This document shows positions 22,358-31,882 of a stretch of 64,000 nucleotides of DNA, in pieces. The DNA lies in contig CANJKZ010000783.1 in NCBI GenBank assembly GCA_947471745.1, positions 756,501-820,500 of the forward strand. The letters are read 5' to 3'. The position numbers were made by a program, and so were the translations under genes. Every line of letters starts with the position of its first letter. Position 1 is the stretch's first letter. This DNA is from Closterium sp. Naga37s-1. Its lineage: Eukaryota; Streptophyta; Zygnematophyceae; Desmidiales; Closteriaceae. The notes under the pieces are model-generated. The model did no database searches. It saw only the letters and a program-made list of their open reading frames with translations, and was not told the origin of the DNA.

Positions 22358-24900
22358 TCAACACTCCCTGCTCTGTGCTGCCCTGCCTCTGTCACTCACT
22401 GCCCCCTCCTGTGCCCGTGCTTGGGTAGCTCGAGCTCGTGTCACAGGACCAGCTTGCTGAGGCTTGCTCCCCCTCACCAGGGCCGTGTTGGTCTGGTGCT
22501 CCTTCAGCTGTGCCCCCTTTTCGTTCTCCAGTACGAGAATCCCCGAGGGCCGAACTTCCTTCACTCTCCACCTCTCGGTCCCCACCCCGACGTCCAGCGT
22601 GTCCTGTTTCGCCCTTTTCAGGTACACCTCCTGCCCCTCACTTGCTCCCTTTTTCTCTCTCCTTCCCAACATCCCCTGCTGCTGGCGTTGCTCATAACGT
22701 CTGGCGTCTCTCAGCTGTGCCGTGTGTAGGTTTTCTAGCGCTGCTGGCATTATCACTCGGAGGTACCTTGCCCTGGCCTCTGACAAGGCCACCCAGTTGT
22801 CTATGGTGCCTGCTGTCACTGTATCCGTGAGGACCCGTGGTGCCCCCACAGGTAGCACCGGCTCACAACCAAACAGAAGGCTGTAGGGTGAATGGTCTCT
22901 CAGGGCAGCCTGCTTCCCAAACCTATAGCCTGCCGCAATCCAGTGTAGCTCATTGTCCCATTCCCGCTTCCTTTTCTCCCCATATGCCCGCAGCCCTCGC
23001 TTCAACGTCTGCACTAGGCGCTCGATCAGCCCATCACTCTGTGGGTGATACCGAGAGGTGCGCCTGTGGGTGATTCCTGCTTCCTCTAACAGCTCCCTGA
23101 ACTCCCCTTGAAACTCTGTGCCTTGATCGGTGAGCACCTCTGCACACGCCCCAAATCTGCATATTACTTGCTCCTTGAATGCTGCTGCCACATGTCTTGA
23201 GCTCTTGCTGGGGATAGCCCTCACCTCCAGCCACTTGCTCACGTGCTCCACCATGAGCACTATGTACCGTTTCCCCCCCCGGCTCAGTGGCAGTTCCCCC
23301 GCCAGGTCCAAGGACCATCTGAAGCCTAACCCACGGATGGCTTGGGTCAGGTTTGCTCGGCTCCTTTGGCAGGCCTCACATCCCTCCACCCACTTCTGCA
23401 CCTGCCTGCGCATTCCCTCCCACCACCAGCCCGTCTTCAACAACTGCACTGTCCTCTCATGCCCGAAGTGCCCCAGCTTTGAGTGCACCTCCTTTATCAC
23501 TGCTTCCCTCTCGCCTGGGGCCGGCACCAGCTTCCACCCACCCTCGGTCTGTATCTGCAACTGCTGCTGGTACCACCTGTAGTGGTGCCCCCTTGCTCTC
23601 ACCCTCTCGCTCATCTCCTCGTCTGCCCCTGTCTCTCCCTTCACCCATCTCACAGCCTGCTCATCCTCCCAGATATCAGCTGGCCCCTTGCTCCTCCTGG
23701 CCCCGCTCAGCTCCACCTGTCTGGCCAGCAGCGCAAGAGTCACTGTTGGCTCTAGCGGTGGGGGGTTACGGGAGAGGCCGTCCACATGCTGCAAGGTTTT
23801 TCCTGGCCTGTGCTTGATTTTGAAGTCATACTCCTGCAGCTTCATTGCCCATCGTGCATTCCTGCCTGTTAACCCTGGTGTAGTCATCAGCCATGTCAGT
23901 GGCTGGTGGTCCGTCACCAGGGTGAACTCCCGCCCCTGCAGATAGACCCTGAAGTGCCCCACAGCCCATACTGCCGCCAGTCCCTCCCCTGTGTACGAGC
24001 TGTACTGTGCCTCCACCGAGTTGCAGCTCCTACTCGCGTAGGCCACCACCTTCTCATCCCCTTCCACCTCCTGGCAGAGTATCCCGCCCATCCCTTGGCT
24101 GCTCCAGTCGGTGTAGAGGGTGAAGGGTTGGTCCGCTGCTGGCAGCTGCAAGACGGTTGCTGTTTTCACTGCCGTCATCAGGTCCTGCAATGCCCCCTTC
24201 TGCGCTTCCCCCCACTCCCATGTCTTGTCCTCCCTTAACAGTCCGTTCAACACCGCTGCCCGCCTGCTGAAGTTGGGCACGAATCGCCGGTAGTAACTCA
24301 GGAACCCCAATACCGCTCTCAGCCCTGTCTTGTCCTTTGGTTCTCGCAGCCTATCCAGCACCTCCACCTTCGCTTGCTGGATCCCGATCTGCCCCCCTTT
24401 CACCTCGTAGCCCAGATACTGAACGGTCTGCTCACCCCACCTACACTTCTTCGGGTGACACGTGAGTCCTGCTGCTTCTATTGCTGCCAGTGTCTTCTCC
24501 ACATCCTGCAGGTGCTGCTGTTCGGAGGTGCTGAAGATCACCACGTCATCTATGTAGCACGCTGCACATTCTACGTCCCTCAGCACTGCATCCATGACTC
24601 TCTGAAACACTGCTGATGCGTTCCTCAGCCCGAATGGCATGTAAAGCCACTCGTACAGCCCATCCGGCCCATGGAATGCCGTCTTCCTAACGTCCTCCTC
24701 CCTGATTTTTATCTGATTGAACCCCTGCCGCAGGTCCAGCGTCGTGAAGAACACCCCCTCTGCTAACTTGTCAAATATCTCCTCCGCCATCGGCATTGGG
24801 TACCTGTCCGCCACGGTAATCTTGTTGAGCGCTCGGTAATCTCCGCACATCCTCCTGCTCAGGATCTCCCTGTTAAGTCCTTCCTCGCTGCCACCACTGT
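22358..24900 (-). CDS. Gypsy D: reverse transcriptase, RNase H, integrase region
   Basis: Reading on the minus strand: an RT palm (MCGDYRALNKITVADRYPMP, FFTTLDLRQGFNQIKI, MPFGLRNASAVFQRVMD, CYIDDVVIF), then RNase H (LYTDWSSQGMGGILCQ), then integrase with the zinc finger HSKLGHFGHERT...CEACQR and the core motifs LTDQGTEF and HPQSDGLIER. No chromodomain is seen at the end. This is the gypsy order (RT before integrase). Fossil element; not judged for activity. Confidence 0.88.
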
Positions 24901-25284
24901 TGGTGTGGCGTATTCTGATTCTGAGCGCCGGATCAGTCCGGCCGCTAGCAGCTCCTTAATCTTCTCCTTGCATATCTCTTCATCTCTGTGCGGCATCTTC
25001 CTACGCCGTTGGAACACCGGCTCTGTGCTGCTCAGTTTCAGCTCCATCTCCTTCACTTTGCACCTTCCCAGTTCTTGCAGTGTGAAGGCAAAGCACTTCC
25101 TATGCTTGGCCAGCAGTCCCAGCATAGCTTCCCTTCCCTCTTCACTCATCGCTTCCCCCACTGTCCACTTCTCTCCCTCCTCCTCCTGGCAGGTCCATGC
25201 TCCTTGTGGGGCTGCTGCTGCCGCCGCCTTATCTGCCTCTTGCCCCCCGCCCAAGACCATCTCTCGCCACATCCTCTGCACCAG

Positions 25285-26237
25285 CCACCTCATCATGTAG
25301 CCATCCATGGCATTCCCCAGTGCCCTCCTCCTGTCTTCCTCGCTCACCCCTGGTGCTGCCGTCACGTTTTCTCCATATCCCATAGCCAGCTCCCTCTCTA
25401 ATGCCGTCGGTTCCTCCCACCGTCCCCGCTTGTGGTCATATATCAGCCCGGGTCCGGGCTCCCCCCCTTCCCACCTATAGCCTGCTGCCTCTGCAAAAGC
25501 GACCAAGGTGGGCAGAGCCCTCCTGTCCTGCCCCACCTGGTTGCACGGGAGTGCCTGCTTTAACTTCTTTGACAAACTGGCGCGGGAGTCCGTCCCGGCT
25601 CCAGGATGTCCACCACCCTCCTCCCTGTAGCCCTCCTCATCCCCTCTGCTTCCTCCTGCAGATCCAGCACGGGAACCACGTTCTGCCAGTACATCCTGAG
25701 GCGGTGAGCGTACGACCCTGCCCTGGCTGCATCACACCTCATCCCTTTTCCCAAGTGCCGGCCAATCCTCTCCCTCACCAGCCGAATCGGCTCTCTACAA
25801 TCCCCTTCTAGATCCAGATTCTCTAGCAAGTAATCCACTCTGCCCTGCCTCTCCTGCAGCCACTCCAGGATATTGAACAGGTTGTCCATCAGCTTCGTCC
25901 TCGGGTCCTCCCCTCCCTTCCCTTTTCCTGCCCATGACACCCCTTGACACTCCCATCCCGCCACCAGCAGGTCCACCTGCCCCCAGCTGGCCACCTGCTC
26001 CTCTGTGATCTGACTCACATCGTGCACCGTACTGCTCATGGCCTCCTGAATTACCTTCTCACTCAGGAGGTCGGGGAACTCAGCTCTCAGCTTCTGCGCG
26101 TGATGCTCAGCCATCCTTCTCACCTGTGGTGCCTGTTCCACATAGACCCACTGCTGCACTGCAATCCCACTCCTCACTGCTGCCGCCAGCCCTGCCCCGA
26201 TTCCTCCGAACAACTCTACTAGCCGGATGGGCTGCTG
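25285..26237 (-). CDS. Gypsy D: cytosine-5 DNA methyltransferase domain
   Basis: Between the protease and RT regions the element encodes a C5-methyltransferase-like domain. Its order matches the family: motif I IRLVELFGGIGAGL, a motif II-like acidic stretch WVYVEQAPQVRRM, VHDVSQITEEQVASWGQVDL, motif IV region LLVAGWECQGVSWAGKG with its cysteine, motif VI-like YLLENLDL, AHRLRMYWQN (compare the AHRARYFWGN of DNMT3-type enzymes), and a final ELAMGYGENV...RRALGNAM stretch like motifs IX-X. The enzyme family moves a methyl group from S-adenosylmethionine to cytosine C5. The spacing and the AHR-R-YW stretch suggest the DNMT3/DRM side rather than DNMT1, but that is a by-eye comparison. Such domains inside retrotransposons are known from charophytes and dinoflagellates (from memory). 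Confidence 0.8.
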
Positions 26238-26639
26238 CCAATCGCTTTGCTGCCCCGGATTGTCCATCAGCTTCATCCTGGGCCCCCCCTTGGTCTCTGC
26301 TGCTCCTCTCTGCCCCCTCTGTGCCCCTCCTGCTCCGACCTGATAGGCCCGCTTCGGCTCCACCCTTACAAACTGCACTGGCAGCTGCCCCAATGGTCCC
26401 TCCTTCCAGTACCTCGTTCGGAACTCCACCTTCTCCGTCCAGGTACATATGCTCATGCCTACAGCGAACACCAATTCCGTCCCCATCAGCAGATCAAAGT
26501 CCTCGGACTCCGAGATTCCACACTTCATCCTGATCCTTGTTTCATGCTCCCCTCCTGGCAGCAGTGTCAACTCTATGGGGGTCCGTGTGCACAGCATCCA
26601 CTTTGGTTCCCCTCCCTCTGCCGTCATGACTAACATCCC

Positions 26640-29360
26640 CTTCGCCACGTGCCTCTCAGGGGCCATCAGCCCCAACCGTTCGGCCATCCCCTTACCCAGC
26701 ATCACGCTCTGTGCTCCTGTGTCAATGATCGCCGTCTTTACCTTCATCCCCCCCACTTCCACCGCTCCTGCTTCCACGAGCAGCACCGAGGTCTGGCACG
26801 CGAGTCTTTCCTGCGGGTGGCGGGCTGGGGTCTTCTCTCCTCCTGGCGCGTCCGGCCTGAACCCCTGCTCACGTGGCTTCCGGCTATGCTCCTGCCTGCC
26901 ATCCTTCCCCCCGCTACGCAGCCCCATCTCTTCCCTGCCTCTCCAGGCCATGAGGGCACACTGCACGTCCGGCTCCACCCCTTCTCCCTCCTCGTCCCTA
27001 GCGTACATCCCCGCCTCCGCTCCCCACCCTGACCCCATGGCCTGCAGTTGAGACTGCAGCCTGCTGATCTGCCGCTGCAGCTCCTCTGGTTTCCTCCTTG
27101 CCCCTCCCTCCCGCTGGTAACACTCCTTGGCCTCGTGCCCCTTCTTCCCGCAGATCTCACACTTCGCCGCATCAGGACATTCTCGTTTCCGGTGCCCAGG
27201 CTTCCCACATCCATCACAGTTTTTGCACTCTCTGCGGAGGTGCCCCATCTGTCCACACCTGTAGCAGGTGCGCGCTTCGGCTCTCTCTTCCCCGTGTGGG
27301 TCCACCCTCCCTCGCTCCTCTGGTATCATAGCCGCCGCCCATGTCGGTCTGCGGCTCCTCTCTGTCGGCCTCGGCAGGTATGCCTCATACCTCCTTTGTG
27401 CTAGCTCCACCCTTTCCGCCAGGTCAAACACCTCCTCCAGTGCCGCATCCGCCCCCAACTCGTACACCCTCATCCTCAGTCCCCCCCCCAGTGTTTCGTC
27501 CAGGCCTCCAAGAAACTTACTGATGAGGAGGCTGCTGTCCGAACATTTCACATCCTCCGCCAAGTTTATCAGTCGGTTGTAGTAGGTCAGTAGGGATTCT
27601 GTCCGTCCCCTCCTGAACTCCTGAAACTGCTTTATGCGCTCCGCCGTGTGTCCCGGGAATTGACGCTGAAGCCGCTCCAGAAATGCCTCGGTGGGATCCT
27701 CCCCGTACCTCCCTGCCCTCCACAGCAGCTCGTCCATCCTCATGCGGTACAGCGTCTCCGCCTCTCCCTCCAGTGTGTTGGGCAGGCTCAAGAAGAAGTC
27801 TATTGGGTCCATGCCTTGCCTGTCACAGCGGTATTTCACGTTCCCCACCTGCATCAAGTAATTCTTGAGGGCCGGCCCCACCCGTTGGTCCCCCGAGAAC
27901 CTCGCCGGCACTTCCACCCGCGTCGCGCTGGCTGTACTTCCCCGCCCTTCTCCCCACGATTCCCTGGCCCCTCCCAGCCGCTCTTCCCCAGTCCTTCTCT
28001 CCTTGGCCCTCTCCAGGCCTTCCCTGGCCTCTCGGGCCCGCTCAGCGCCATATGCTAAGCTCCCTCCTCCAGCTCTGCTCTCCCGCCGGTTCCAGCCCGA
28101 GTCACCGTGCCTTTCTCTCGGGCCCCTCTCCTCTCCCGCACGCCCTCGCGTTCGTGCCGGCGAGACTCGTGTCTCTCTCCTCCTCGCCGTGCTCGTCTCT
28201 CGCTGCCGCTGCCTCTCTGGCGACGGTTCCCATGCTTCTCCCCTCCCTTGCTGCCGACGATCTCCGGGCGAGCGCCTGTCTCCGCCGCCTTCTCCTCCCC
28301 GCTGCTGCCGGATGAGAGGCGAGCGGAATCCGCCGCTCACCCTCCTCTCCCATTGCGCTTGCGGGCCGGACGTCCGTGCCTCCCCGCCGCGCCCCTCTTG
28401 CCGCTGGCCGCGCCTCTCTGACGAACTGGGCCCCTCCTCGCGTCCTTCTTCCCGCCGCCCGTGGTGGCTGGCTGCGCGTGGCTCGCCCTCCCATCCTCCC
28501 TTGTGCCTCAACTGCCTGTCCGGCGATCGTGCGCCGTCTTCGCCCCAGCCCCCTTGTGCCTGGCGCCAGTTGAGTGCGCGGGGGTTAACAGAAGGCCGCT
28601 CCCAGCACCGCGATCCTTCCCCTGACGCGCGCGATCCCTCTTCCTCCCTTTTGCCGCTTTCTCCTTGCGTCCCCACAGCGCCGGCATGCACGCCCCAGTC
28701 CCGCCGCTCCTGCTGACGCGACCTCTTCGCGTAATGCTCCTCCTGGCGGCTTGCGTCGCGCCCGCGCGATTCCGACCGTCCCGACCGCGATCCTTCCGCC
28801 CCTGCCTGGCTTGCGCCCCCGGCAATGTCCGCCTCTTCAGGCTCGGCGCCTCCGATCCCAGCCGCTGGTTCCTCGCCGTCATCTTCTCCGTTGGCGTCTT
28901 CGACCGCCCGTTCCAGGCTCGCTGCGTCCTCCTCTGCCTCTTCCTCGCCGGACGTCTCCCACGCTTCTTCCTTTTCGGCGGCTTCCCCTCCTTGGTCGGC
29001 GTCGAATCGCTCGACGCCTTGCCAACGGCCCCTCTCATCACGGCGGCGCCCGCGCTCTTCCGGCAAGCGGAACACTCCCACAGCGCGTCGGTCTCCGCTC
29101 CCGTATCCATCTCCGCGATCATGCTCTCTTCGCCACACGTCTCCGTCCGCGCTTGCGGCGTATCCTTCTCCACCCGCTGCCACGCTAGGCCTCCCTTCCG
29201 CACGTCGGTCCCCAGTGATGGGAACTCTATCTGCGCGAAATGCCGGCCTTCGCGGCGAGCGCTCCAGAGATCGCCCGCGCTCGCGTGACGGCTCACCTCG
29301 TGCTCGTTCCTCCTCCCGGCGACTAAACACCCTACCCCAACGTAGCTCATATTTATCCAT
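26640..29360 (-). CDS. Gypsy D: gag, zinc knuckles and protease region
   Basis: Minus strand. About 480 N-terminal residues are low-complexity, rich in Arg, Glu and Gly, an unusually long extension. The gag core reads FSGDQRVGPALKNYLMQVGN...FPGHTAERIKQFQEFRRGRT. Three knuckles follow: CYRCGQMGHLRREC, CDGCGKPGHRKREC and CEICGKKGHEAKEC. The protease motif is AIIDTGAQSVMLGKGMAERL. Confidence 0.85.
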
Positions 29361-29373
29361 GACTGCGCGTCGC

Positions 29374-29388
29374 GCCTATTGTTCAGTA
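29374..29388 (-). other. Primer-site position of gypsy D, complementary to its own LTR
   Basis: Directly downstream of the 5' LTR (minus strand) the sequence is TACTGAACAATAGGC, not a tRNA-type TGG start. Its exact 15-base complement GCCTATTGTTCAGTA lies inside the LTR on the minus strand (plus-strand positions 29485-29499, and 21982-21996 in the other LTR), leaving a 96-base loop. This arrangement fits self-priming as known for Tf1. Confidence 0.65.
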
Positions 29389-29805
29389 TGAACGGGATTA
29401 CTCCCTCACCCCACCGGTTCCTTCTTAGTGCTGTGCCACCGCGTGTAGTAGCTAGGATAACAGCCCTGCACTAGTATGAAAGAATACTGAACAATAGGCA
29501 TCGAGTGAGTGGGCGTGGGTGACCTTACCCAACCTCGGCTTGCACATTTCCAATGTGCGGCTCGAGGTTGGGATTTGTTCGAATCCCACATTTCGCCCTT
29601 CGGTGCTTTTCCCCCTTCATCCCAACCGCTCCCACATATTTCCCCCTTTCTACACCCCTTTCCAACCGACACTTCGCTACTGGCTACACTTCCTACACTA
29701 CTTCTTATCTATCTACTTCAATGCATTCTTAGCTATTTTCTATACTACTTCACAGCACCGCACTCTACTGTTATTGCATATGCATCCCTTGCATATGCGG
29801 TGACA
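29389..29805 (-). repeat. 5' LTR of gypsy D
   Basis: 417 bp, about 99% identical to the copy at 21886-22302. Confidence 0.9.
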
Positions 29806-30442
29806 TTCTCCTTACACTGGTCCGACAGGAGGTCTTACGGAGCATCGTGAGCCTGAGTCTCGTCCTGCGTCGCCTGTTCGTGCTGCTCGCACTAGTCGTC
29901 GTGGTTCATGTCAGCATCCTCCTCTTGTCCCTGGCACGCACCAGATGGCTCTGCGTCCTTCCACTGCTCCGCAGCGTGTCCATCTGCCGTCTCCTCCTGC
30001 GTCCTCTCTTCCTGCCCTTGCTGACCCGGAGTCTGACTTCCTTCGTGCTGCTAGTCCTACTGTCACGCGTCTCCTGGCCACTGTCGTCACAGACCCTTCC
30101 TTTGAGTCCACTGCTGCGTCTGCCTTAGTTGCTGAGCTTGTCGACTTTGCTGCTCACTGTCGTCTAGACTACGCCGCTATTCTTGTTGCTGAGTCGGAGT
30201 CTATCTGTCCTTCGTCCATCGGGGGTGAGTGTGCTCTTGGCATGGACGTCCTTGAGGACAGGCAGGAGGACTTTGAGTGCTTTGCAGCTGCAGTACCTCA
30301 TCTCGTGTCCATGCTGATTGCACCTGAGGGAGACCCGGATGCACCAGACATCCCGACCCCGCGCTCTTACGCAGAGGCGATAGAGGGTCCCTACTCCTCT
30401 TAGTGGCAGTCAGCCATGGACGTAGAGATGGCATCCTGGAAG

Positions 30443-30568
30443 TGTCAAACTCATATGCTATTGTCTGTGTAGGCTGTAGTGGGGTAGACAACATGGGGTA
30501 CAATACTTTTAGGTTTTCCTACTTGTACCCACCTGCTTGCTAGTTCATTCATTCCTCGTTCTTTCACA
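30443..30568 (+). repeat. 5' LTR of copia A2
   Basis: 126 bp, recognisably related to the LTRs of A, F and H but a distinct subfamily. The primer site follows at 30569. Confidence 0.85.
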
Positions 30569-31197
30569 TGGTATAGAGCAGGTTCCCTAGTGGGAACGTT
30601 TCCTAGGGCCCACCGAATATCGATTTTTTTTCTGCCCGGAGCGCGCTTCGCCCCTGCCCGAGTCGCGCCCCGTGTGCCTACTCTCCCGTCGCGTCCCCTG
30701 CCCTTAGTGGCCCGTCGCGCTCCCCTACGGCCCCGTAGCGGCCCCTCTCACGGCCTCTCACGGCCCCTCTCACGGCCCTTCGCGGCCCCTTCAGGCCCCT
30801 GGTGGCCCCTTCGCGGCCTCCCTTCGCGGCCCCTTCGTGGCACCTTCGTGGCCCCTTCCCGGCCCCTTCGCGGCCCCTTCACGGCCCCTTCACGGCCCCT
30901 TCGCGGCCCCTTCACGGCCCCTTCACGGCCTCTTCGTGGCCCCTTCGCGGCCCCTTCACGGCCCCTTCACGGCCCCCTCGCGGCCCCCTCGCGGCTCCCT
31001 TCGCTGCCCCTTCGCAGCCCCGCCCCGCAGCCCGTAGCGACCCCGCCCTGTGGCCCTTCGCGGCCCCGCCGCGTCGCCTCCGCCTCGTCGCGTCGCCCCT
31101 GCGGGACCCGCGAGGCGCGGCTCCTGTGCGTCGCGACGCCCCTGCGGGACCCGCGTGGCGTCACCGCTGCCCGCCGCGGCGCCCTGCCCTAACCCGC

Positions 31198-31882
31198 TCC
31201 CTGGAGCAGCCGCCACTGCAGCAGCCGCCCCTGGAGCAGCCGCCACTGCAGCAGCCGCCCCTGGAGCAGCCTCCTCTGCAGCAGCCGCCCCTGGAGCAGC
31301 CGCCCCTGAAGCAGCCGCCCCTGGAGCAGCCGCCCCTGAAGCAGCCGCCCCTGGAGCAGCCGCCACTGCAGCAGCCGCCCCTGGAGCAGCCACACCTGCA
31401 GCAGCCGCCCCTGGAGCAGCCGCCCCTGCAGCAGCCGCCCCTGGAGCAGCCGCCACTGCAGCAGCCGCCCCTGGAGCAGCCGCCCCTGCAGCAGCCGCCC
31501 CTGGAGCAGCCGCCACTGCAGCAGCCGCCCCTGGAGCAGCCTCCCCTGCAGCAGCCGCCCCTGGAGCAGCCGCCCCTGAAGCAGCCGCCCCAGGAGCAGC
31601 CGCCACTGCAGCAGCCGCCCCTGGAGCAGCCACCCCTGCAGTAGCCGCCCCTCGAGCAGCCGCCTCTGCAGCAGCCGCCCCTACAGCAGCCGCCCCTGGA
31701 GCAGCCACCCCTGCAGCAGCCGCCCATGGAGCAGCCGCCCCTGCAGCAGCCGCCCCTGGAGCAGCCGCCACTGCAGAAGCCGCCCCTGGAGCAGCCACCC
31801 CTGCAGCAGCCGCCCCTGGAGCAGCCGCCCCTGCAGCAGCCGCCCCTGGAGCAGCCGCCCCTGGAGCAGCCGCCCCTGCAGC
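31198..31882 (+). repeat. 30-bp leader minisatellite of copia A2
   Basis: About 22 copies of CAGCCGCCCCTGGAGCAGCC plus ten bases. The period is a multiple of three, so several frames on both strands stay open (PLEQPPLQQP, AAAPGAA and GGCSRGGC types). None of these looks like a functional protein. Confidence 0.92.

Larger units (their letters stand above)
21790..29805 (-). mobile_element. Gypsy LTR retrotransposon D carrying a DNA methyltransferase
   Basis: LTRs of 417 bp (21886-22302 and 29389-29805) differ at about 4 sites (1%), so this is a young insertion. Coding is on the minus strand: an Arg/Glu-rich N-terminal region and gag (about 27300-29360) with three CCHC knuckles (about 27120-27270), an aspartic protease around IIDTGAQS (about 26730), a cytosine-5 methyltransferase (about 25285-26237), then RT with CYIDDVVIF, RNase H and an integrase with an HHCC finger (22358-24900). 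The insert extends 96 bp beyond the left LTR, and TTCT flanks both outer ends (21786-21789, 29806-29809). It lies in the second copy of the copia A linker. It looks nearly whole, with about two or three breaks. Confidence 0.87.

Noticed and set aside
31198-31882. A CRISPR array
   Set aside because: Units are contiguous without unique spacers, and the setting is eukaryotic.
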